DNA from: JAZGGS01 sp963764825
GTDB taxonomy: Bacteria > Bacteroidota > Ignavibacteria > Ignavibacteriales > Ignavibacteriaceae
Assembly: GCA_963764825.1 (NCBI GenBank)
Contig: CAVXUA010000009.1
Location: forward strand, 62,001-126,000
Length of the DNA stretch: 64,000 nt
Direction: 5' to 3'
How positions within the stretch are numbered: position 1 is the first letter of the stretch; every line of letters begins with the position of its first letter. Shown here piece by piece: positions 20,011 through 27,650 of this stretch. A program made the translations under genes and the position numbers. A model generated the notes under the pieces. The model was not told where the DNA came from and searched no databases. It worked only from the letters and a program-made list of their open reading frames with translations.

Positions 20011-20350
20011 AAAAAATATAATAAAAATTGATAATCCTCAATCACTATCTCGATTTGGATTTAGCCAGGACTATCTTAGGTATACGCTGAAAGAACATCA
20101 CCTTTGGAAAAATGCTTTGGACAACATCTGCAAGAAGGCAACCAAACTAAGAGTAAAACATTTTATGTATTCACTCACCGAAGGCGAATTTGTTGAAGAA
20201 AATGCATCTTTAAATGAAGCTATTCACCAACTTGTTATGGGTCGCCATCAATCTCTTCTTATAACCAGGGGCAAAGATATTGTGGGTATTCTAAGATTAT
20301 CTGATGTTTTTAGAGAGATATCCAATAAGATTAGTTCTTGTTCAGGATAA
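20000..20350 (+). CDS. Single-CBS-motif protein (half-size relative of the CBS protein at 22137)
   Basis: 116 residues, GTG start overlapping the upstream regulator by 11 bp. The C-terminal 60 residues form one CBS motif (FVEENASLNEAIHQLVMGRH, LLITRGKDIVGILRLSDVF). It aligns throughout with the C-terminal half of the 186-residue protein at 22137 (shared ENASxxEAIHQ, VGIxRLSDxFxEx), but the first CBS motif is absent. CBS modules bind adenosyl ligands. Because AMP, ADP, ATP and APS are metabolites of this pathway, an adenylate-sensing role beside a transporter is an attractive inference. A lone CBS motif would have to dimerise to make a site. Confidence 0.8.
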   Translation: MAGKKNIIKIDNPQSLSRFGFSQDYLRYTLKEHHLWKNALDNICKKATKLRVKHFMYSLTEGEFVEENASLNEAIHQLVMGRHQSLLITRGKDIVGILRLSDVFREISNKISSCSG

Positions 20351-20428
20351 CTTTTAAGAATAGAGTGGATTGCTTGATTTCACTTTAAAATTTATAAAAT
20401 AATAAAGTTTTATTAGAGGTGAGACAAA

Positions 20429-21892
20429 TTGAAAAACGTTTCTGCTGAATCTACATTTGAATTGAAACGAATTTTTTTCCTCCTTTTAGGAATAATACTG
20501 TTTGCAATAGTTTATTATGCCCCTCCTTTGCCTGATGCTGTAGATCCAATGGGCGCTCATTTTACATTAAGTAAAGAGGGTAAAGGTGCTTTAGGTATAT
20601 TCCTCCTTGCAGGTACCTGGTGGTTATTTGAAGTAGTACCAATTGGTATCACGAGCTTAACCATTGGTGTTCTACAAGTCCTGTTTTTAATTCGTCCAGC
20701 CAAATCAGCATTTAACGATTTTATGGATCCATCAGTTCTGTTTATTTTTGCCTCAATAATGATCGGATTGGTTTTTACCAAAACAGGCTTAACAAAACGC
20801 ATGGCCTACAAAATGCTGACAATTGTTGGTGAAAAAACAAGTATGATTTATTTAGGCTGCTTTTTATTGACTGCAGTTCTTACTCATTTTATGGCGCATA
20901 CGGCAGTAGCCGCTACAATATATCCGCTTCTTTTAGCCATTTACAGTCTTTACGGGGAAGGAAATAAACCGACAAAATTTGGTAAGGGTCTTTTTATTGG
21001 GATGGCGTACATTGCTGGAGCTGGGAGTATAATAACACTTTTAGGGGCAGCACGAGGTGCTGTGGCTCTTAGTTTCTATAATGATATTGTGGGTAAGAAT
21101 GTTTCCTTTTTTGAACTTACCTATTATATGTTTCCTGTTGGATGGATAATGGTCTTTTTGTTGTGGGGATTCATTATGATATTCTTCAGGCCGGAGAAGA
21201 AGGTAATTCCAGGCTTGAAGGAAAAAGCCAAACAATTAAATACACAATTAGGAGCCGTCACCAGACGTGAATTGCTGGCGTTATTTATAGTTGGTGGTTG
21301 CGTAATTACATTGTCGATGGTTTCTTTTATACCTTTTCTTGAACCAATTAATAAAACCGCAATTATTCTTGTCTCAACTATTCTTTTCTTCGTATTCAAA
21401 ATACTTAACCTGGATGACCTTGAGGCGCTACCCTGGAACATTATATTGCTTTTTGCCGGAGCAATGAGCATTGGCTTCTGCCTCTGGGAAACAGGAGCTG
21501 CAGAGTGGTTAGCTATTAATTGGCTTGTATTTTTCCAGAATACGCACTGGTTTATTTTCATTATGGCAATTTCAGTATTAGTCTTACTAATGACTAATTT
21601 CATAATGAATGTTGCCGCAATTGCTATTACTCTCCCTGTTGCACTGGTTATCGCCCCTTATCTCAACGTGGCTTCCGAAGTAATTCTTTTTGCCTCATTA
21701 GTGGTAGCGGGAATGCCTTTTCTACTACTAGTTGGGGCTGCACCGAATGCCATTGCTTACGATTCTAAGCAGTTTACTTCAGGAGAGTTTTTTAAATGTG
21801 GAATTCCAGCAAGTATTATTTTATTAATTGTTTTAGGTTTAACTATCCTGCTTCTTTGGCCCCTAATGGGAATGAGTATTACTTTAAATTAA
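20429..21892 (+). CDS. DASS/SLC13-family permease, probable sulfate importer
   Basis: 487 residues, about 12 transmembrane segments, TTG start with AGAGGTGAG upstream. Divalent anion:sodium symporter family signs: WWLFEVVPIGITSL near residue 65, FMAHTAVAATIYPLLLAIY in the first half and MTNFIMNVAAIAITLPVALV in the second half (the repeated SNT-like hairpin regions), and LLLVGAAPNAIAY. Members carry dicarboxylates, phosphate or sulfate. The setting downstream of sat-apr-qmo and between two CBS genes makes sulfate the best guess. Substrate cannot be read from sequence alone. Confidence 0.88.
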   Translation: MKNVSAESTFELKRIFFLLLGIILFAIVYYAPPLPDAVDPMGAHFTLSKEGKGALGIFLLAGTWWLFEVVPIGITSLTIGVLQVLFLIRPAKSAFNDFMDPSVLFIFASIMIGLVFTKTGLTKRMAYKMLTIVGEKTSMIYLGCFLLTAVLTHFMAHTAVAATIYPLLLAIYSLYGEGNKPTKFGKGLFIGMAYIAGAGSIITLLGAARGAVALSFYNDIVGKNVSFFELTYYMFPVGWIMVFLLWGFIMIFFRPEKKVIPGLKEKAKQLNTQLGAVTRRELLALFIVGGCVITLSMVSFIPFLEPINKTAIILVSTILFFVFKILNLDDLEALPWNIILLFAGAMSIGFCLWETGAAEWLAINWLVFFQNTHWFIFIMAISVLVLLMTNFIMNVAAIAITLPVALVIAPYLNVASEVILFASLVVAGMPFLLLVGAAPNAIAYDSKQFTSGEFFKCGIPASIILLIVLGLTILLLWPLMGMSITLN

Positions 21893-22136
21893 TTATTGAG
21901 TAACCAAAGTACATAAGATGAATTAATTGAAGTGAACTTTAACGATTAAGAGATGACTAATTACCACTTTTACTTGGATCAAAAGAAAATATTTAATAAA
22001 ATTGTATCAGTTGTTTGAGTAACAACATCTAAAATCCATGTGATTGAAAAATGAATCGCATACAAAGAAATTACAAAAGCGAAAAGCGCTACAGTGAATT
22101 GTACTAGAAACATTTTTTAATACTCAGGAGATAATT

Positions 22137-22697
22137 ATGGAAATAAAAATAATTAAAGATATAATGATTCCAATTGAAAACTATGCAAGCGTCAACCAGG
22201 ATTCTTCCTTGTATGATGCACTCATAGCTATTCGTAAAAGCCAGGAAAAATTATCTTCTGATATGCAACCCATACGTGCCGTACTGGTAGTAGACGATAA
22301 TAATAACATTGTCGGTAAAATGGGTCACGCAGCATTCCTTAGAGCTTTGGAACCAAAATATAATAATATTATTGATTTTGAAAAACTTACTCGAGCTGGT
22401 GTAAGTGCTGCATTCATCTCATCGATGACAGATAACCTAAGGTTATGGCAGGATGATTTTGTTAGCATTTGTAAGCAGGCAAGTACAATAAAAGTTAAAA
22501 ATGCAATGAGCCCTGTATCAGAAAGTATAGATGAAAATGCTTCAATTACTGAAGCGATTCATCAAATAATTGTTTTACAGTTATTATCGTTACTAGTTAA
22601 GAGTGGGTCAAACATTGTAGGTATTGTAAGATTATCTGATCTGTTTCACGAAGTTGAAAGAAACATAATAAATGAACATCAAAAGGAAAATAAATAA
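22137..22697 (+). CDS. CBS-domain pair protein
   Basis: 186 residues, soluble, two CBS motifs. The first is IMIPIENYASVNQDSSLYDA and VLVVDDNNNIVGKMGHAAFL. The second is NAMSPVSESIDENASITEA and LLVKSGSNIVGIVRLSDLF. Between them is a roughly 55-residue helical insert (FEKLTRAGVSAAFISSMTDN) that is also partly present in the half-size copy at 20000. A good AGGAGA ribosome-binding site precedes the ATG. It lies 244 bp after the permease gene and probably has its own promoter. Likely an adenylate sensor for the permease or the phosphorelay (inference). Confidence 0.88.
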   Translation: MEIKIIKDIMIPIENYASVNQDSSLYDALIAIRKSQEKLSSDMQPIRAVLVVDDNNNIVGKMGHAAFLRALEPKYNNIIDFEKLTRAGVSAAFISSMTDNLRLWQDDFVSICKQASTIKVKNAMSPVSESIDENASITEAIHQIIVLQLLSLLVKSGSNIVGIVRLSDLFHEVERNIINEHQKENK

Positions 22698-22952
22698 TAG
22701 GATTACAAAGAGAAATAAAAAATAAATTGTTAGAGAGATAACTCCTTGCAAAGGTGAGTAAAAGTGTTAATAAGATTGAATTACATACATATTAAATTTG
22801 AACATAACCTTTGAGAACTTATTAAATAGCTTAACTGTTTCTATGGTTATTCCAAGCTTATTGAAAAACCGGATTTTTCTTTATAAAAATATTAAAATGC
22901 ATTACCTGCCTACTTTATATAAAGTGAAATAAATAACAATATTAAATAAAAT

Positions 22953-23324
22953 ATGAAATTTTGTACTGCCATAACTTGTATGGATGGAAGAATTCAATTG
23001 CCTGTAATTAAATATTTGCAGAAGCGATTTAGTACTAAGTATGTTGACTTAATTACTGAACCGGGAGTAAATCGTATCCTTGCTGAGGAGCAGGATGTGA
23101 ATTTAATAGAATCGATTCTTACAAGACTTTCAATATCAGTTGAAAAGCATAAATCTATTGGTGCTGCTGTTGTTGGACATTATGATTGTGCAGGAAATCC
23201 AACATCTAAAGAGGAACAATTCCTACAAATTGAAAAGTCCATCAAGCTTATCCGACAACAATATAAAGAGTTAGAAATAATAGGTTTATGGATTGATGAG
23301 AAGTGGAAGGTGAACGAGATATAA
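22953..23324 (+). CDS. Small beta-carbonic-anhydrase-like protein
   Basis: 123 residues. The N-terminus has CMDGRIQLPV, matching the Cys and the Asp-Arg dyad of beta-carbonic anhydrases, and AAVVGHYDCAGNPTS supplies the His and Cys of an H-x2-C zinc site, so three zinc ligands are present. It is much shorter than classical beta enzymes (about 200 residues). Similar short proteins exist in anaerobes and their activity is often untested. It could hydrate CO2 or act on another small anion. It is monocistronic, with a 255-bp gap upstream in which I see no gene, and converges on the TauE operon. Confidence 0.75.
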   Translation: MKFCTAITCMDGRIQLPVIKYLQKRFSTKYVDLITEPGVNRILAEEQDVNLIESILTRLSISVEKHKSIGAAVVGHYDCAGNPTSKEEQFLQIEKSIKLIRQQYKELEIIGLWIDEKWKVNEI

Positions 23325-23352
23325 ATTACTACTAGTGATTTGTATGCTATTA

Positions 23353-23764
23353 CTAATGTCCTCCCGTACCTAATAATCCTGAAGCGGCAACAGCCAGAAC
23401 AATTATTTCAAGAACAGCAATAACAACATAAGCAGTATCTTTTTTGCGTATTAATCCTGGAATAATAGCTGTATAACATACTATTGTTAGTAATGATAAA
23501 AATGCTATTGGCAAAAAGTTAAGCATGTCTCCAAATTGCAATGTTTCCGAACCACGCCCAGCCAGCTTGCATACCACTTAGTTCAAGATATTCATGCACC
23601 GATAGGACCCAGTAAGTTTGTACTTTCTCCAATGGGATAAGAGGTTCCATTATACCTGAAGCATATAAAATAAAGGTTATGGCAAGTCCGGCTAGTCCTA
23701 TCAACATCCCTGTGTTAAGGATTTTTGAGTATAAAAGTTGTTCCTCTGCTCCTTTTATATCCAT
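23353..23764 (-). CDS. Small membrane protein beside TauE/SafE (one frameshift)
   Basis: About 136 residues with three or four hydrophobic helices (for example MLIGLAGLAITFILYASGI, FLPIAFLSLLTIVCYTAII and VIAVLEIIVLAVAASGLLG). The frame changes near 23555: the first part reads HEYLELSGMQAGWAW and the continuation GDMLNFLPIAFLS. It starts 14 bp after tauE and is surely in its operon. I do not recognise the family with certainty. DUF1634-type partners of TauE exporters are one possibility. Probably an accessory subunit of the exporter. Confidence 0.65.
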
Positions 23765-23777
23765 TTAAATCTCCATT

Positions 23778-24746
23778 TCATCCTATACCTAATCCCTTTA
23801 ATAGTGCTTTAGTACCAGCAATTCCCAAAACTATTATTACTAATTTTCTTATCAGAGCAGGTTTGGTTATAGCTAGAATTCTTACTCCAATAAAAGAACC
23901 AAGCATGATTCCCACAACCGAAGGAACAACCATTAATGGGAGCACTGCACCATTGTTCATATAAACCCAAGCTGCTGAAGTGTCTGTAATTGATAAAAGA
24001 AATTTACTGGTTGCAACGGAAATCTTTATAGGTGCACCCATCACAAGGTTTAGTACCGGAACATTTGCCCATCCTGCACCAAGCCCAAACATACCAGCCA
24101 TTACTCCAATTATTACAAATAATCCTAATCCCAACGGAGTTCTATGAATCTGCCAATTAATATCTTTGTTAAGCGTAGGTTCATGGTAAACACCCATTAT
24201 TCGTAATGCCTGAGAAAGAGCATCAGGTTTGGGAACATCAGGGAAGACGGATTTCTTTGCAATAATCATCAGTACAACTATACCAAGGATTGTAGCACCA
24301 AGCAGAGTTTGAACAATATTAGTCGGAAGGGCAAGCCCTATCATTGCACCTAAAATTGCACAAGTTGATGCAATTAATGCCATAGGAATTGCGAGTCGAA
24401 GATTGGCCATACCTATTCTAAGTAACCCTGGTCCTGCGGCGAGCGCACCTGCAAGTGCTACAATCAATCCGGCTCCCCTTACAAAATCCAGGTGAAAAGG
24501 TAGAAAACCACTAACTATAGGTACATAAAGAACACCACCTCCAACACCCGCAAGAACTGCAAATACACCAAGGATAAAGGAAAGTACTAACAGAATTAAA
24601 GGATAAAACCACCATGGCTGTTCTGTATTAGATTCTAATGTACTAAGTGTTTCAGAAGCAAAAACCTGAGGTACAACTATCACTAAAATTGAACATAGAA
24701 TTATTAAGAAAAAAGAGATTGAAATTCTATTTTGGCTGTTCAACAT
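23778..24746 (-). CDS. TauE/SafE-family sulfite/organosulfonate exporter
   Basis: 322 residues, about eight to nine transmembrane helices plus an N-terminal signal-anchor. The duplicated family motif is visible as GVGGGVLYVPIVSGFLPF near residue 68 and MFGLGAGWANVPVLNLVMG near residue 220. The family exports sulfite, sulfoacetate or related anions, or imports sulfur compounds. Here it may protect the cell from free sulfite or take part in sulfate exchange. It is transcribed away from the small ORF at 24766-24999 and its putative shared promoter, and convergent with the carbonic-anhydrase-like gene. Confidence 0.87.
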   Translation of the reverse strand: MLNSQNRISISFFLIILCSILVIVVPQVFASETLSTLESNTEQPWWFYPLILLVLSFILGVFAVLAGVGGGVLYVPIVSGFLPFHLDFVRGAGLIVALAGALAAGPGLLRIGMANLRLAIPMALIASTCAILGAMIGLALPTNIVQTLLGATILGIVVLMIIAKKSVFPDVPKPDALSQALRIMGVYHEPTLNKDINWQIHRTPLGLGLFVIIGVMAGMFGLGAGWANVPVLNLVMGAPIKISVATSKFLLSITDTSAAWVYMNNGAVLPLMVVPSVVGIMLGSFIGVRILAITKPALIRKLVIIVLGIAGTKALLKGLGIG

Positions 24747-24765
24747 TAACCAAATCCCTTATAGA

Positions 24766-24999
24766 TTATTGAATACTATTGTATGAAACATTATACAGGA
24801 ATGATTTAGATTTCACCTCTATTATAATTTCTATCTGTTGATTAATAATAATTGAGGAAGTACTAGCTATTTTTGTGTTTATTTTCTTGAGAGAAAAGTT
24901 TTTTCTGAGAACGATTTCCGTATCACCTGTATCCAGATGCATAAGTTTTAATAGTTTATCGAGAAGAGAGAATATGATATTAAGATTAGACTTAATCAT
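24766..24999 (-). CDS. Small hypothetical protein, first gene of the TauE operon
   Basis: 77 residues, no recognised domain. The N-terminal half is amphipathic (NIIFSLLDKLLKLMHLD) and the C-terminal half has alternating hydrophobic residues (IINQQIEIIIEVKSKS), compatible with a small beta-sheet domain. Support for a real gene is indirect: same strand as tauE with a 19-bp gap, and its start codon lies exactly 45 bp from a 42-bp element that also lies 45 bp from the start of the siroheme operon. Confidence 0.5.
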   Translation of the reverse strand: MIKSNLNIIFSLLDKLLKLMHLDTGDTEIVLRKNFSLKKINTKIASTSSIIINQQIEIIIEVKSKSFLYNVSYNSIQ

Positions 25000-25413
25000 A
25001 ATACAATTATTCTAACACTTAAAATTGGTTAATAATTAAAAAAATATCAAAGAGATTAGGAAGTTTGTAATCAGTGTGTTGTTTAACAATTATTTTGTGC
25101 ATCTGGAGGAAAAACAAGGATCAATAATATCAGTTAAATAAAATTTGCTCTTGTTTCCCCATAGTATTACTAAACACATTTTGGATAGAGAAGTTAAATA
25201 TTCTATTAAATTCAAAATTTTTTACTTACTATTGATAATTATTTTCTTATAATTCTTTTATAATATCTTCACTTTATTGTTAACTTTCTAATGACAAATC
25301 TAGACCCAATATTTCATATTAAATCTAAGGATTTGAGTTCTTTTTCAACATCAACCTGTATCTGTTTATTTACTTTTGATGATAAAGAGAGCTATAAAAA
25401 ATAAGGAGGTCAT
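25000..25413. other. Intergenic region with divergent promoters
   Basis: 414 bp with no plausible gene. It holds the 42-bp shared element (25044-25085) serving the leftward TauE operon. On the right, a strong AAGGAGGT ribosome-binding site (about 25402-25409) precedes the rightward kinase-like gene. The middle is AT-rich with long T and A runs. Confidence 0.6.
25044..25085 (-). promoter_or_regulatory. 42-bp conserved upstream element, copy 1 (TauE operon)
   Basis: Matches copy 2 (29888-29929) at 36 of 42 positions, with no gaps. On the minus strand the core reads CAACACACTGATTACA followed by TCTTTGATATTT. The distance from the element to the downstream start codon is 45 bp in both places. 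This is a candidate operator plus promoter. No regulator can be named. Confidence 0.6.
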
Positions 25414-26061
25414 ATGGGAATCATTACAATTTCCAGAGGTTCTTATAGCAGAGGGAAGGAAATTGCTCAAAAATTATCCGAAAAATTAGGGTATGAATGT
25501 ATTTCAAGAGAGATACTCCTAAAAGCATCAAAAGATTTTAATATACCTGAAGTAAAACTTCTGCACGCAATTCAAGATGCTCCGTCTGTATTTGATCATG
25601 TAAAAGATGGAAAAAGAAAATATACTGCTTTTATCCGCGAAGCCTTTCTTGAATATATTCAAAAAGATAATGTTGTGTATGATGGATTTGCAGGTCATTT
25701 TTTTACCAGGGAAATCCCAAATTTCCTTAAGGTAAGAATTATTGCCAATATAGATTATAGAATTAAGGTTGTGATGGAACGAGAAAATATTTCTGAAGAA
25801 AAGGCGCGAAAGAATATATATAGAATTGATGTGGAGAGAAGGAAATGGAGCATGTATTTGTATGGAATAGACACAAACGCCACAGAACTATATGACCTTG
25901 TTTTACAAATTGATAGTTTGGGTGTAGATGATGCAGTTGATTTTTTATACGATGTTGCAAAGCGTCCCTGCTTTCAAACTACAACAGAATCTCAAAAAAA
26001 GTTAAAAGAGATGCTTGCATCTTCCAGAGCTTATTCAAAAAGTGTTGCTCAAACAGATTAA
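25414..26061 (+). CDS. Cytidylate-kinase-like (AAA_26-type) protein, short paralogue
   Basis: 215 residues, start fixed by AAGGAGGT. It matches the AAA_26 / cytidylate-kinase-like family: ITISRGSYSRGKEIAQKLSE at residues 4-23, YECISREILLKASKDFN, a central VVYDGFAGHFFTREIP and a later RKWSMYLYG. The phosphate loop (SRGSYSRGK) does not follow GxxxxGK[ST], as is usual for this family, so kinase activity is uncertain. It is about 75% identical by eye to the next gene but lacks that protein's last 50 residues. The substrate is unknown. The family recurs beside sulfur and anion transport genes in anaerobes (recalled, not checked). Confidence 0.75.
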   Translation: MGIITISRGSYSRGKEIAQKLSEKLGYECISREILLKASKDFNIPEVKLLHAIQDAPSVFDHVKDGKRKYTAFIREAFLEYIQKDNVVYDGFAGHFFTREIPNFLKVRIIANIDYRIKVVMERENISEEKARKNIYRIDVERRKWSMYLYGIDTNATELYDLVLQIDSLGVDDAVDFLYDVAKRPCFQTTTESQKKLKEMLASSRAYSKSVAQTD

Positions 26062-26228
26062 TAGTCGATGGAATTTTATAGTTTTGCTCTACCTATTAAT
26101 TGAATGTAGAATGATATTATTAATTTATTTAAAATATTTTTACTACTCAAAATCAAATAATGGAAGTAAGTTAATTACCAAGGAATACTGAATAATTAGA
26201 TGGGCGAAAGTATAATAAGGAGATTTAT

Positions 26229-27029
26229 ATGGGTATAATTACAATATCCAGGGGTTCTTACAGCAGAGGGATGGAGATTGCCCAAAAACTATCTGAAAAA
26301 TTAGGATATGATTGCATTTCGCGAGAAATACTGTTAAAAGCTTCAAAAGATTTCAATATACCCGAAGTAAAAATTTTTCACGCAATCCAGGATGCGCCTT
26401 CTGTTTTAGACCGATTAAAACATGGGAAGAAGAAATATATGGCTTTTATTCGCGAGGCATTCCTTGAACATATTCAAAAAGATAATATTATTTATCATGG
26501 TTTTGCAGGGCATTATTTTACTAAAGGACTTCCAAATATTTTAAAGGTAAGGATTACTGCCAATCTGGAATACAGAATTAATATTGTGATGAAACGTGAT
26601 AATGTTTCAAAAGAAAAAGCTCGTGAGATATTAACTAAAATTGATGAAGAAAGAGGCAAGTGGAGTACGTACCTTTATGGAATAGATACAAGAAGCGCCG
26701 AACTTTATGACATTGTTTTGCATATTGATTGTTTAGAAGTAAATGATACTGCTGAAATGTTATTTAATCTTGCTAAACGTCCCTGCTTTCAAACTACACC
26801 CGAATCCCAAAAGAAGTTAAAAGATATGCTTATAGCCGCAAAAGCTTATTCGGCGATAGTAAATAAATATCCTGAAGCTACAGTTAAATGTAAAAATGGA
26901 TCAGTCTTAATAAGTGTCGAATCATCTTTATCTGTTGAAAAAATACTTTCCAGGAATTTCGAAAATCTTATAAAAGATATTGATGGAGTTAAAGAAGTAA
27001 AGACGTATGTAATTCCGTTCGATACCTAA
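26229..27029 (+). CDS. Cytidylate-kinase-like (AAA_26-type) protein with extra C-terminal domain
   Basis: 266 residues, AAGGAG ribosome-binding site. Same fold as the gene at 25414 (ITISRGSYSRGMEIAQKLSE, IIYHGFAGHYFTKGLP), but the Lys of the loop is Met here, which further weakens a kinase assignment. After residue 215 it adds about 50 residues (VKCKNGSVLISVESSLSVEK, DIDGVKEVKTYVIP) resembling a small BON-like beta-alpha domain. It ends 4 bp into the convergent gene at 27026. Tandem duplication with divergence at the C-terminus is clear. Confidence 0.75.
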   Translation: MGIITISRGSYSRGMEIAQKLSEKLGYDCISREILLKASKDFNIPEVKIFHAIQDAPSVLDRLKHGKKKYMAFIREAFLEHIQKDNIIYHGFAGHYFTKGLPNILKVRITANLEYRINIVMKRDNVSKEKAREILTKIDEERGKWSTYLYGIDTRSAELYDIVLHIDCLEVNDTAEMLFNLAKRPCFQTTPESQKKLKDMLIAAKAYSAIVNKYPEATVKCKNGSVLISVESSLSVEKILSRNFENLIKDIDGVKEVKTYVIPFDT

Positions 27030-27616
27030 ATCCAGCCAAACCGGATAAGAATTTTGTCAGCTTTTATTGAAAATAGTCCTGCTAATCCAATTAAAATAAT
27101 AGTAAGAAGTGGATTAAAAATAGCATAAACCTGTATTCCTAAAACAATTGCTGCAATGACCAGGAAAAGGTAGAATGAAGTCATCCACTTGCGCAGGATA
27201 CGATATGGTTTTAATTTAATAAGCAGGTCATCGGGTACTTCGGAACCAGTACTAAGAACAGTAAGAAATGATTCAATTTTGGGCTGTAATTTGAAGTGGA
27301 CGTAAGAGATTGTTCCCATCAAAATGAACAAAATAATTGTTTTAGAAAGAACAATCCAATCTGCCCACAGGGCTTTAATTCCAATATCTCCAATTACCAA
27401 TAACAATACCCCGGTAATCAGGACTGTTAATTGATTGATATAACACCAATTAACACCGCTATTTATTATTTTCTCTATATGGCGGTCAGCATTATAGTTA
27501 AATGTGATACCAAGCAGGACCCGTTCATTAGCTACAATAAGATTAAATAAGAGAACACACATAAATACAAAACTGATAACGTGAAAAAACCTGATCAGAT
27601 CATAAAAGATATCCAT
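27026..27616 (-). CDS. Integral membrane protein, function unknown
   Basis: 196 residues with five or six hydrophobic helices, the first carrying His (LIRFFHVISFVFMCVLLFNL). Further His and Tyr residues lie in the third and fourth helices (SYVHFKLQP). The pattern recalls DUF2269/CopD-like small membrane proteins, some of which bind heme b, but I cannot assign it. It lies 34 bp downstream of the cobA-hemD gene on the same strand, so it probably belongs to the siroheme operon. Confidence 0.6.
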   Translation of the reverse strand: MDIFYDLIRFFHVISFVFMCVLLFNLIVANERVLLGITFNYNADRHIEKIINSGVNWCYINQLTVLITGVLLLVIGDIGIKALWADWIVLSKTIILFILMGTISYVHFKLQPKIESFLTVLSTGSEVPDDLLIKLKPYRILRKWMTSFYLFLVIAAIVLGIQVYAIFNPLLTIILIGLAGLFSIKADKILIRFGWI

Positions 27617-27650
27617 AAGATTTCCATTTATTTAATAGTATGTTCGAAAG

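Noticed and set aside
23725..23964. 79-codon plus-strand ORF opposite tauE
   Set aside because: Fully antisense to the TauE/SafE gene, with hydrophobic low-complexity content mirroring the membrane gene.
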